A DNA stretch of 8,308 nucleotides from NCBI GenBank assembly GCA_002785585.1, contig PEUI01000372.1, positions 1 through 8,308 of the forward strand, read 5' to 3'. The DNA is from Lysobacterales bacterium CG02_land_8_20_14_3_00_62_12. GTDB lineage: Bacteria; Pseudomonadota; Gammaproteobacteria; Xanthomonadales; Ahniellaceae. Made by a program: the position numbers and the translations under genes. The notes beneath the pieces are model-generated. The model was not told where the DNA came from. It saw nothing but the letters and a program-made list of their open reading frames with translations, and did not search any database. Shown here piece by piece: positions 1-6,482 of this stretch (within the stretch, counting starts at the first letter, position 1; each line of letters begins with the position of its first letter).

Positions 1-7
1 CCAAACC

Positions 8-499
8 TCAAACCAAACCACGCGCCTGCAAAAACGCCCGCGCATCCTCGGCATCTTGCTCGAACCAAAGACGCGCCGAACCAAGTCGAAAGGTATAGCC
101 CCAGGCATCCATGTCGAGAAAAGCGCGGTCGCGGCCGAAGCCCGGGATGCGGTCGGCCAGCAGCAATTGCAGATAGCAGGTCGCGTCTTCTTCGATCTGG
201 CTGTCGCTGGCATCGGTGTGCACGGCCCGCCGCCGCAGCGCCGGCAGCACAATCAAATGGCAGGCCTCGTGCAGGAGCGAATGGATCGGTGTGTCGGCAC
301 GCACCCATACCCGATCCGCAATCACGCCTGCTTCGGGCACGCCCCAATAGCTGCCCGGAATCGGATCGCTGGCGGCGACCACCAACAAACTCAGCCCAAA
401 CTCGGCCAGCAGCGCCCGCACTGGCGCCGGCGCCACTTGATGAAACCGCATCACGCGGTCAGCGGACAGCACCGGTTGCGCCGCGGCCGTTGCAATCAC
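8..499 (-). CDS. Small HExxH putative metallopeptidase-like protein (ImmA/IrrE-like)
   Basis: This 163-residue protein has no signal peptide or membrane segment and is probably cytoplasmic. Its most telling feature is an HEACH motif (H77, E78, H81) in a hydrophobic helix, the HExxH zinc-binding pattern. About 22 residues on comes a Glu pair (E103, E104) in an acidic stretch, EEDATCYLQLLLAD, which resembles the E-x-EAN third-ligand helix of ImmA/IrrE peptidases. That suggests a zinc-dependent peptidase fold, but the match is by motif only and no substrate can be named. The start is GTG at 497-499; the AAGG upstream of it (spacing about 9) sits in the tail of the preceding acetyltransferase gene and touches its TGA stop, so translation is probably coupled. 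It is the second gene of a leftward pair. The Cys in HEACH and a second Cys (C108) in the presumed ligand helix are unusual details. Coding status is fairly sure, peptidase activity uncertain. Confidence 0.72.
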   Translation of the reverse strand: MIATAAAQPVLSADRVMRFHQVAPAPVRALLAEFGLSLLVVAASDPIPGSYWGVPEAGVIADRVWVRADTPIHSLLHEACHLIVLPALRRRAVHTDASDSQIEEDATCYLQLLLADRIPGFGRDRAFLDMDAWGYTFRLGSARLWFEQDAEDARAFLQARGLV

Positions 500-511
500 G
501 ACACCGCGCCT

Positions 512-1117
512 TCAGACGGTTTGGGCGTGGCGTGGTGGGTTCGGCGCTGGCCGCCGGGCGACCAACCAAGGCAACTCCGGCAGCGCGGCCTGGCCCGCAG
601 CAAAATAGGTTTGCTGCACCCAGGGAAAACTGCACAGCTCTTTCATCAGCAGACCGACGCGGCGCTCATCGGCCATCGTCTGTTGGCCCACTTCGCGAAA
701 GCCGTAAGTGCCATGGAACAGCACCGCGGCGTCGTCTCTGGGCTCCAGAAATATCTCACAGGCCAGATACGGTGCCCGCAGTTCGGCGAAACTTTGCACA
801 TCCGCATAAAAAATTCGACCCAGGCCATGGCGCCGAAAGCGCGCTGCCACGACGATCCGGTCGATGTAGACAAAGTTGGCGTAATGCGATTGGAACCAGC
901 GGAAATTGGGACTTTCGTACTGCGACTGCGGGTCCAGCGCGATCAGGAAGCCGGCCAGCTCGCCGTCGATCTCGGCAACCCGAAAGTACACCGCGTTGGC
1001 GTACAGCCCACGCAGCCGCTCGGCGGTCAACGGCAAGATACTCGGGCCAACCCGATTGTTCAGCGCCAGCACCTGCGGCAGTTCGGCTTCGAGCACATCT
1101 CGGATCATCAGTAGCAT
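512..1117 (-). CDS. GNAT-family N-acetyltransferase, COG3818-like, with C-terminal extension
   Basis: A 201-residue cytoplasmic protein expected to transfer an acetyl group from acetyl-CoA to an amine; the acceptor is unknown. Numbered from the chosen start, the GNAT landmarks are SPNFRWF (69-75), the core strand YIDRIVV (84-90), the acetyl-CoA pyrophosphate loop RFRRHGLGR (93-101, the R/Q-x-x-G-x-G/A pattern), CEIFLEP (120-126) and the C-terminal HGTYGF (135-140). The SPNFRWF...YIDRIVV combination recalls the COG3818 group of predicted acetyltransferases. A Pro/Ala-rich tail of about 40 residues (162-201) extends past the usual domain end. The frame stays open upstream to an ATG at 1189, but the extended -10 promoter at 1151-1159 lies inside that stretch and would start RNA near 1145, so I prefer ATG 1117. 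ATG 1108 (MIRDVLEAEL) is equally consistent with family N termini. Neither has a strong Shine-Dalgarno sequence. The HExxH gene follows 12 bp downstream. Confidence 0.87.
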   Translation of the reverse strand: MLLMIRDVLEAELPQVLALNNRVGPSILPLTAERLRGLYANAVYFRVAEIDGELAGFLIALDPQSQYESPNFRWFQSHYANFVYIDRIVVAARFRRHGLGRIFYADVQSFAELRAPYLACEIFLEPRDDAAVLFHGTYGFREVGQQTMADERRVGLLMKELCSFPWVQQTYFAAGQAALPELPWLVARRPAPNPPRHAQTV

Positions 1118-1150
1118 GGAGAGCTTCAGTCGCTTGAGTGACGGCTGGCC

Positions 1151-1159
1151 ATTATGGCA
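1151..1159 (-). promoter_or_regulatory. Extended -10 promoter for the GNAT / HExxH pair
   Basis: Read on the minus strand this is TGCCATAAT: a TGn extension followed by CATAAT, five of six matches to the sigma-70 -10 box. The -35 region about 17 bp upstream (1174-1179, CTTTCG) is poor, as is usual for extended -10 promoters. Transcription would start near 1145, giving a leader of about 28 nt to ATG 1117. This is the main reason for not using the upstream ATG at 1189. Confidence 0.55.
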
Positions 1160-1183
1160 GCGATTGTTTACCGCGAAAGCCAT

Positions 1184-1205
1184 TGACATTGACCGTTTAG
1201 TGTCA
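1184..1205. promoter_or_regulatory. Imperfect 22-bp dyad, possible operator in the divergent region
   Basis: The half-sites TGACATTGACC (1184-1194) and, read from the other strand, TGACACTAAAC (1195-1205) match at 8 of 11 positions, with perfect TGACA/TGTCA ends. A tandem CATTGA CATTGA (1181-1192) overlaps the left half. The dyad lies just upstream of the presumed -35 region of the leftward promoter and about 120 bp before the histidine kinase gene, so a regulator bound here could act on either side. I saw no clear promoter for the kinase gene between 1206 and 1326. The regulator is unknown; the nearby LuxR-type response regulator is one candidate, by inference only. Confidence 0.3.
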
Positions 1206-1326
1206 GCGCATTCGGCGACAAGCGGCCGGGCTCGCGCCTGCCGCTACGACGCCATTCGCTTGCCGACTCGACCTGGCGGTAAGCCAAACCGCACTTCTGG
1301 CACATACAGGATGCTGGCTTGCATTT

Positions 1327-2571
1327 ATGATGGCGCGCATGCGCCTCTCCCGATTCGATCAGGTGGACTGGTTGCGCTACGCCGGGCTATTCACCTTCGC
1401 GTGCGTCGGTACACCGCTATTGCGTGAAACTGGGCAGTGGCTCGATCAGGAAGCGCGCAGCGCCCTCGGCGACCGCCAGGGCTGGTCGCAAAGCCTCAAT
1501 TCAGAACTGTTGACGGCGCTCTCCGGCTGGTGGTTGGCCTACCTCGGCTTTGGCTTGGCGTACTGGTTCGTTACCGCCGGACTCGCCGCCAATCGTCCCG
1601 GCTGGACCCGCCTACCGCTGCTGATTGCGATGAATGGTTCCGCGATTGCGATCAGTTGGTTCAGCCAGAGCGGGCTGTCGGCGATGCTGCTGCTGGTGAT
1701 CGCCGGGGTGTTGCCGTGGCTGTTGCCAACAGCGGTCGGACTGGCCTGGATGATCGCCAGCAACCTTAGTCTGGTGCCGATTTTTCTCGGCTTCGAAGAT
1801 GCCCAGGGCGAGCCGCTGTACGGCTGGTTCGACGCTTTCTTGCAGAGTTTTTTGTATCTGGGATTTTGCAGTTTCACCTTTGTCACTTCGTTTATCGCCA
1901 AGGGCCAGGCGCAGGAGCGCGAAGAACAGCGCCGTCTGAATGCCGAACTACGCGCCACCCGCGCCCTGCTCGCCGAGTCCAGCCGCGTCGCCGAACGGGT
2001 GCGCATCGCCCGCGAATTGCACGATCTGATCGGTCACCACCTGACCGTGCTCACGCTCAACCTGGAAGTTGCCTGCCATCTGGTCAGCGGGACGGCGCAA
2101 GATAAAGTCCGCCAGGCACAATCGGTGGCGCGGTTGTTGCTGTCGGACGTGCGCGAGGCGGTCAGCCGCATGCGCCACGACGCGGACATCGACTTGGGAC
2201 TGGCGCTGCGGGCGCTGATCGAGGGTCTGCCGACCCCCACGGTACACCTCGACCTGCCCGAACCGTTCGAAATCGACGACCCACGCATCGCCCATGTGCT
2301 GCTGCGCGCCGCCCAGGAAACGCTGACCAATACCGTGCGCCACGCCCATGCCAACCATCTGTGGTGGCGGTTTTGGTTGACCGCCGACCGCAGCCAGGTG
2401 GTGTTCGAATCGCGCGACGACGGTAAAGGCGCCGCCGATTTCGCCATCGGCAATGGCCTGCGCGGCATGCAGGAACGCATCCAGGATCTGGCGGGTGTCG
2501 TCCAATTCGAGGTTGCACCAGGGCGTGGATTTGCCCTCAAAGTAACGCTACCGACCGAGGTGAACCAATGA
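1327..2571 (+). CDS. Membrane sensor histidine kinase (HisKA_3, NarL/DesK-type)
   Basis: A 414-residue inner-membrane kinase expected to autophosphorylate and pass phosphate to the regulator encoded next. The N-terminal half is hydrophobic, with about six membrane helices (near 13-32, 61-88, 97-115, 116-132, 133-156 and 171-191) and only short loops. It has no periplasmic sensor domain, so it probably senses within the membrane, as DesK-like kinases do. A charged linker (192-222) leads to the dimerisation and phosphoacceptor domain with ELHDLIGHHLT, H232 being the phosphorylated histidine. The HATPase domain (about 322-412) is complete: N box QETLTNTVRHAHAN (N335), DDGKG (364-368) and GNGLRGMQERI (374-384). 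ATG 1327 is followed at once by a second ATG; the nearest AGGA (1308-1311) is 15 nt away, rather far, and ATG 1339 is an alternative. The stop overlaps the regulator start as ATGA, indicating translational coupling. The signal sensed is unknown. Confidence 0.93.
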   Translation: MMARMRLSRFDQVDWLRYAGLFTFACVGTPLLRETGQWLDQEARSALGDRQGWSQSLNSELLTALSGWWLAYLGFGLAYWFVTAGLAANRPGWTRLPLLIAMNGSAIAISWFSQSGLSAMLLLVIAGVLPWLLPTAVGLAWMIASNLSLVPIFLGFEDAQGEPLYGWFDAFLQSFLYLGFCSFTFVTSFIAKGQAQEREEQRRLNAELRATRALLAESSRVAERVRIARELHDLIGHHLTVLTLNLEVACHLVSGTAQDKVRQAQSVARLLLSDVREAVSRMRHDADIDLGLALRALIEGLPTPTVHLDLPEPFEIDDPRIAHVLLRAAQETLTNTVRHAHANHLWWRFWLTADRSQVVFESRDDGKGAADFAIGNGLRGMQERIQDLAGVVQFEVAPGRGFALKVTLPTEVNQ

Positions 2572-3209
2572 TTAGCGTATGCCTGGTAGACGATCAAACC
2601 TTGGTGCGCCAAGGTATTCGCAGCCTGCTGGAACTGTCTGACTGCATTCGGGTGGTGGCCGAAGCCGCCGATGGCGCGCAGGCCATCGAGGTGATCCCGC
2701 GGGTCAAACCCGACGTCGTCTTGCTCGACATGCGCATGCCCAAGCTCTCCGGTCTGGATGTACTCAAGCAGCTCCATGCGCTGGGCAGTTTGCCGCCAAC
2801 CATCATCCTGACCACCTTTGATGACGAGCAACTGGTGTTGGCCGGACTCAAAGCCGGTGCCCGCGGATTTCTGCTGAAGGATGTGTCGCTGGAACAACTG
2901 GTCGATGCCGTCAAAGCCGTCGCTGCCGGTGGTTCTCTGGTCAAACCGGTGGTGACCGAACGCCTGCTGGCCGGGTTGGAACACATGCACAACCAGTTTG
3001 CCAGCTTGGAACAACCCGATGCGCTGACCGAGCGCGAAACCGAGATTCTGCGGCTGATGGCCGGCGGTTACAGCAACAAGGAAATCGCCAATTCGCTCAA
3101 CGTCGCCGAAGGCACGGTGAAAAACCATGTCTCCAACATCCTCTCCAAACTCGGTGTCCGCGACCGCACCCGCGCCGTGCTGAAGGCTTTTGAAATCGGC
3201 ATCGTGTGA
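2568..3209 (+). CDS. LuxR/NarL-family response regulator
   Basis: A 213-residue DNA-binding regulator, partner of the kinase just upstream with which it shares an ATGA overlap. The receiver domain (1-118) has the acidic pair D8/D9, phosphoacceptor D54 in VLLDMRMP, switch threonines T82/T83 in LTTF, and the conserved lysine K104 in FLLKD, so all phosphorylation residues are present. A linker joins it to a LuxR-type helix-turn-helix (about 152-206) starting LTERETEILRLMAGG, with KEIANSLNVAEGTVKNHVS as the HTH core. Length is normal for the family. On phosphorylation it should dimerise and bind an inverted repeat near target promoters. Targets cannot be read off the sequence; the SRPBCC/GyrI gene, the ABC operon and the kinase operon itself are the obvious nearby candidates. 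Confidence 0.95.
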   Translation: MISVCLVDDQTLVRQGIRSLLELSDCIRVVAEAADGAQAIEVIPRVKPDVVLLDMRMPKLSGLDVLKQLHALGSLPPTIILTTFDDEQLVLAGLKAGARGFLLKDVSLEQLVDAVKAVAAGGSLVKPVVTERLLAGLEHMHNQFASLEQPDALTERETEILRLMAGGYSNKEIANSLNVAEGTVKNHVSNILSKLGVRDRTRAVLKAFEIGIV

Positions 3210-3402
3210 ACGCACGGCGCCCGGTTTGCGGTCGGTCGCACGCTCGCTTGATCGGCATCGAAGCCCCCACAGCGGCGACCAATTGGACGCGCCAAGACCG
3301 GCCGGTGACCGCGGAAATCCGGCAATTTTCATCCAGTGATGGCGTTTTGCCCTCAAGGTTCAGTACCATTCGTCGGCTTACTTGCTGACGGTCCCCACTC
3401 CC
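3210..3402. other. Intergenic stretch without terminator; short palindromes
   Basis: This gap of about 190 bp separates the response regulator from the SRPBCC/GyrI gene. I see no intrinsic terminator, so read-through is plausible. Two short perfect palindromes lie 10 bp apart: CCAATTGG (3279-3286) and ACCGGCCGGT (3297-3306). TACCAT (3364-3369) could be a -10 box but has no matching -35. An open frame from GTG 3206 to 3388 exists but looks non-coding. Confidence 0.4.
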
Positions 3403-4470
3403 ATGCTCCGAATCATTGAAGTTGTTTCTGCCATTGCACTCACCATCGCCTTCTTTCTGGTGGTGGGTTTGTTCCTGCCGAAGACCGCGCATGTTCAGCG
3501 CAAGGTCGAGATCGGCAATCCGATCAGCCAGGTCTACGCGGCGCTCAACGGCTTTCATCGCTTCGCCGATTGGAGCCCCTGGGCAGCGACCGATCCCGGC
3601 ATGAATGTGGCGCGTTCCGGCGAACGCCTTGGGGTCGGCGCACGGATCGACTTCACCGCGTCCGAAGGCGGCAAGGCCGGCGTCGGCAACCTGCAAGTCA
3701 CCGCCAGCAGGCTAAAGCAAAGCGAAGCACTGATCCGCATGAGCCTGGAAAATGACTGGGCCGGCCGCAACAAGCGTTCCAGCTTCCGTCTGGTGGAAGA
3801 CGGCAAGACCCGTGCGGTCAATCTGCAGTGGGATGTCCGCATCGATTACGGCTGGAACCTCCTCGGCCGCTTCAAGGGCATGTATCTGGATGGCAACCTG
3901 GGCGAGGATATGGAAGCCTCGTTGCAGCGCTTTGCCACTTTTATGGCCACCGTGCCGCTGATCGATTACAGCCAGATGGGCATCGAAGAAGTGGAACGTT
4001 ACGGCGGACCGATTCTCTATGTCGGCGGTGGCGTGCCGATCGCTCCCAGAAAGTGGGATGACATTGCGCTACCGCTGATGGAGCGCTCGTGGAAGCAGGT
4101 TGAAGTCTTCATGTCCAGCAAGGGCATCAGCGCATCGGGGCCAAAATTGCGCATCATCAATATCGTCGGCGAGGAAGCCGTGGACGCCAGCATGGCCTAC
4201 CCAGTAGCCGCCGCCGATTTCACGCCGAGCGGCAATGTTCGCATCGGTACGGCGTATCAAGGCAAAGCGCTGGCCGTGGTTTATCGCCGCGCCCGCGCCG
4301 GCATTGGCGCGCCGCGTGGCCCGCGCGAGGCGTTGCGTGCCTACGCGCTGACCAACGGTTACGAATTTGCCTGGGACGGCGTCGGCCAATTCGAGGAATG
4401 GATCACCGATGCCGACGAACAAACCGGCTGGCCGGAGACGCGCGTCTACCTGCCGGTGGCCTTCAAGTAA
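3403..4470 (+). CDS. Membrane-anchored SRPBCC + GyrI-like effector-binding domain protein
   Basis: A 355-residue protein in three parts. Residues 4-25 form one hydrophobic N-terminal helix, likely a membrane anchor or uncleaved signal. Residues about 32-185 fit an SRPBCC (START/polyketide-cyclase-like) hydrophobic-ligand fold; the stretch FADWSPWAATDPG (54-66) is characteristic of this SRPBCC subgroup. Residues about 188-354 resemble the GyrI-like/AraC effector-binding fold: a start at YSQMGIEEVERYGG, strand patterns through the middle, and an ending FEEWITDADE...ETRVYLPV close to the usual GyrI-like C terminus. Both halves are small-molecule-binding folds, and no DNA-binding domain is attached. 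The function is unknown; binding or hydrolysis of a lipophilic or cationic compound is inferred. I chose ATG 3403; a TTG at 3382 in the same frame would add seven residues but has no better ribosome-binding site. It probably lies in one transcript with the two-component genes and ends before the terminator at 4565. Confidence 0.85.
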   Translation: MLRIIEVVSAIALTIAFFLVVGLFLPKTAHVQRKVEIGNPISQVYAALNGFHRFADWSPWAATDPGMNVARSGERLGVGARIDFTASEGGKAGVGNLQVTASRLKQSEALIRMSLENDWAGRNKRSSFRLVEDGKTRAVNLQWDVRIDYGWNLLGRFKGMYLDGNLGEDMEASLQRFATFMATVPLIDYSQMGIEEVERYGGPILYVGGGVPIAPRKWDDIALPLMERSWKQVEVFMSSKGISASGPKLRIINIVGEEAVDASMAYPVAAADFTPSGNVRIGTAYQGKALAVVYRRARAGIGAPRGPREALRAYALTNGYEFAWDGVGQFEEWITDADEQTGWPETRVYLPVAFK

Positions 4471-4484
4471 TTCGTATCGCCAAT

Positions 4485-4503
4485 GGCGGCTGGCAGCGCC
4501 GCC
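4485..4503 (+). other. Small GC hairpin after the SRPBCC/GyrI gene
   Basis: GGCGGC (4485-4490) and GCCGCC (4498-4503) pair around a 7-nt loop, 14 bp after the stop codon. No T-run follows, so it is not an intrinsic terminator. It might protect the 3' end of the message, or it may be chance in GC-rich DNA. Confidence 0.25.
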
Positions 4504-4564
4504 CAAGGCAATGCTTGCGCAGTCCACGACTGTCTGCTGACAAGCCGCCTTGCCGACACCTGAT

Positions 4565-4591
4565 CGCCCCGCCAGCGCGGGGCGTTTTTTT
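4565..4591 (+). terminator. Strong Rho-independent terminator
   Basis: A perfect 8-bp stem, CGCCCCGC (4565-4572) with GCGGGGCG (4577-4584), closes a CAGC tetraloop and is followed directly by seven T (4585-4591). It lies 94 bp after the stop of the SRPBCC/GyrI gene and insulates the two-component block from the ABC operon. The T-run is on the plus strand, so it acts on rightward transcription. Confidence 0.95.
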
Positions 4592-4617
4592 CGGCCGACT
4601 CCAGCCGATCTTCCGCA

Positions 4618-4646
4618 GGAACTTTCTTTGATTAACCATGGTCTGG
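4618..4646 (+). promoter_or_regulatory. Candidate sigma-E / AlgU-type promoter for the ABC operon
   Basis: GGAACTT (4618-4624), a perfect match to the sigma-E -35 element, is followed after 16 nt by GTCTGG (4641-4646), close to the GTCTAA/TCTGA type -10. Counted in AlgU form it is GAACTT, 17 nt, TCTGG, with only the last base off. It sits just after the terminator. Transcription would start near 4653, giving a leader of about 80 nt before the ATPase start. I found no convincing sigma-70 promoter in 4592-4734. The assignment is by motif and position only. Confidence 0.5.
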
Positions 4647-4734
4647 CTCGCGCCTTGAACGCGACCTGCCCAAGCAGCGCCAGCCGTCCCCTGGATCTGC
4701 CAGCCACTTACCCATCCCGAGCCGAAGAAAACCC

Positions 4735-5676
4735 ATGATCGAGACCCGCGAACTCAGCAAACACTATGGCGATCTGAAAGCCGTCGATCACATCAGCTTC
4801 ACCGTTACCCCCGGCCAAGTATTGGGTTTTCTGGGTCCGAATGGAGCCGGCAAATCCACCACCATGAAAATGATCGCCGGATTTTTGACCCCCAGCGCGG
4901 GCTCGGTCTCGGTGTGTGGCTTCGATGTGCAGACCGCGCCGATCCAGGCCAAGCAGGTGCTGGGTTACCTGCCGGAAGGCGCGCCCAGCTACGGCGAAAT
5001 GAACGTTGCCGGCTTCCTCGACTTTATTGCCGATGTCCGTGGCTTGCGCGGCGAGACCCGGCGTCGGCGCATCGACGACGCCATCGGTCGACTCAATCTC
5101 GGCAAGGTGATGACGCAAACCATCGATACCTTGTCGAAGGGCTTTCGCCGCCGGGTCGGCCTCGCCCAGGCGATCGTGCATGACCCCAAGGTGCTGGTGC
5201 TCGACGAACCCACCGACGGCCTCGATCCCAACCAGAAACAAGAAGTCCGCGCCCTGATCCACGCCATGGCGAAAGACAAAACCATCATCGTGTCGACGCA
5301 CATTCTGGAAGAAGTCCACGCCGTCTGTGATCGCGCCATCATCATCGCCGATGGCCGGGTGCTGGCCGATGACACCCCCGCTGGCCTGGAGGCGCGTTCG
5401 CGCTACCACCAGGCGGTATCGCTCAGCACCGACAATGCCAAGGCGGCGCAGGAACTGCTGACCCGGATTGCCGATGTCGCCGCCGTGGTGATCGATCCGC
5501 AGGATGGGCGGGTGACCGCGTTCCCGCGCCCGGGCCAACAAATTTTTGCCGCCGTCACCGAAGCCCTGCGACAGAACCATTTTCCGTTCCACGAGATCGC
5601 GCTGGAGCAAGGGCGGCTGGACGAAGTGTTTCGGCAAATTACGCAAACGGCCGCGACCGAAGCGGTCATGGTCTAA
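4735..5676 (+). CDS. ABC transporter ATP-binding protein, GldA-like
   Basis: This 313-residue cytoplasmic ATPase powers the ABC-2 exporter encoded next. It has Walker A GPNGAGKST (34-42), signature LSKGF (133-137), Walker B VLVLDE (153-158) with catalytic E158, D-loop GLD (162-164) and switch H189 in STHI, so it should be active. The Q-loop glutamine is replaced by glutamate in YLPEG (E81), which is usual in GldA/CcmA-type ATPases, where YLPE is common. The C-terminal part (about 220-313) is the extra domain seen in this subgroup and ends with the typical ALEQGRLDEVFRQIT. ATG 4735 is preceded by an A-rich GAAGAAAA rather than a strong Shine-Dalgarno sequence. It is the first gene of a three-gene unit, with the permease 9 bp downstream. 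The substrate is unknown. Bacteroidetes relatives serve gliding, but outside that phylum a role in gliding should not be assumed. Confidence 0.93.
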   Translation: MIETRELSKHYGDLKAVDHISFTVTPGQVLGFLGPNGAGKSTTMKMIAGFLTPSAGSVSVCGFDVQTAPIQAKQVLGYLPEGAPSYGEMNVAGFLDFIADVRGLRGETRRRRIDDAIGRLNLGKVMTQTIDTLSKGFRRRVGLAQAIVHDPKVLVLDEPTDGLDPNQKQEVRALIHAMAKDKTIIVSTHILEEVHAVCDRAIIIADGRVLADDTPAGLEARSRYHQAVSLSTDNAKAAQELLTRIADVAAVVIDPQDGRVTAFPRPGQQIFAAVTEALRQNHFPFHEIALEQGRLDEVFRQITQTAATEAVMV

Positions 5677-5685
5677 GGAAATCGC

Positions 5686-6438
5686 ATGAACATGAGCAGC
5701 AAACACATGATCAACATCTTGTTCCGGCGTGAATTGCGGAGCTATTTCGCGACCCCGGTGGCCTATGTTTTCATCGTCATTTTTCTGGTGTTGGCCGGCG
5801 CTTTCAGTTTTTATCTGGGCGGCTTCTACCAACGCGGCCAAGCCGATCTGCTGCCGTTCTTCAATTTTCATCCGTGGCTGTATTTGTTTCTGATCCCAGC
5901 GGTCGCCATGCGGCTGTGGGCGGAGGAACGCAAGTCCGGCAGCATCGAACTGCTGCTCACCCTGCCGGTGACCATGTGGCAGGCGGTACTCGGCAAGTTT
6001 TTCGCCGCCTGGGCGTTTGTCGGGATCGCTTTGGCGATGACCTTTCCGATGTGGCTCACGGTCAATTATCTTGGCGACCCGGACAACGGCGTCATCGTTG
6101 CCGGTTACCTGGGCAGCCTGTTGATGGCTGGCGCCTTTCTCGCCGTCGGCAGTTGCCTGTCGGCGTTGACGCGCAATCAGGTGATCGCCTTCATTCTGAC
6201 CGTGGCGATATGTTTTCTGCTTTTGCTGGCCGGTTGGCCGCTGGTGCTCGATTTTTTCCGCGGCATCGGCCTGCCGCTGGCGGTGATCGACGCGATCGCC
6301 GGACTGTCGTTCCTGACCCACTTCCAATCCATCAGCAAGGGCGTACTGGACTTGCGCGACCTGGTCTATTTCGTGCTGATGATCGGTTTTTGGCTGTACG
6401 CCAGTGCGGTCGTCATCGACCTGAAAAAAGCTGACTAG
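5686..6438 (+). CDS. ABC-2 type permease, GldF-like
   Basis: A 250-residue inner-membrane protein with six hydrophobic helices (about 23-45, 62-77, 102-128, 135-160, 165-185 and 226-246) and a short basic N terminus. Between helices 2 and 3 lies LWAEERKSGSIELLLTLPVT (77-96), the conserved cytoplasmic segment of ABC-2/GldF permeases that contacts the ATPase. Length and layout are normal for GldF. ATG 5686 is chosen because TAAGGA (5674-5679), which contains the stop codon of the ATPase gene, gives a good ribosome-binding site 6 nt away; ATG 5692 is possible. It should form a homodimer with two ATPase subunits and work with the auxiliary protein encoded 44 bp downstream. Confidence 0.92.
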   Translation: MNMSSKHMINILFRRELRSYFATPVAYVFIVIFLVLAGAFSFYLGGFYQRGQADLLPFFNFHPWLYLFLIPAVAMRLWAEERKSGSIELLLTLPVTMWQAVLGKFFAAWAFVGIALAMTFPMWLTVNYLGDPDNGVIVAGYLGSLLMAGAFLAVGSCLSALTRNQVIAFILTVAICFLLLLAGWPLVLDFFRGIGLPLAVIDAIAGLSFLTHFQSISKGVLDLRDLVYFVLMIGFWLYASAVVIDLKKAD

Positions 6439-6482
6439 CCGCCTGCTTCGCGCAGCGTTCCCCATCCCTTACGAGACCCGAG

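Noticed and set aside
1..20. CCAAACC-like repeats at the window edge
   Set aside because: Only two or three imperfect copies are visible at the edge, partly within the 3' end of a gene; too little to call a repeat.
56..1114. Plus-strand open frame of 352 codons opposite the GNAT and HExxH genes
   Set aside because: It is antisense to two recognisable genes, has no domain pattern, and is rich in Gln, His and Arg as expected from the complement of GC-rich coding DNA.
1298..1323. TGGCAC followed by TTGCA, looking like a sigma-54 promoter before the kinase gene
   Set aside because: The GG to GC spacing is 12 or 20 nt in the possible alignments instead of the required 10, so it cannot be a normal sigma-54 site.
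2034..3356. Minus-strand open frame of 440 codons opposite the kinase and regulator
   Set aside because: It is antisense to a clear two-component pair and shows no family features.
3206..3388. 60-codon frame from a GTG overlapping the regulator stop
   Set aside because: The GTGA overlap is tempting, but the product is Arg/Ser-rich with no domain or ribosome-binding site.
6442..6460. Small CTGC/GCAG hairpin between the permease and GldG-like genes
   Set aside because: Its stem is only 4 bp and no T-run follows, so it is neither a terminator nor distinguishable from chance.
4708..6465. Minus-strand open frame of 585 codons opposite the ABC ATPase and permease
   Set aside because: It mirrors two genes with intact family motifs. 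Its Gln/His/Asp-rich, low-complexity translation has no recognisable domain, so it is an artefact of codon bias.
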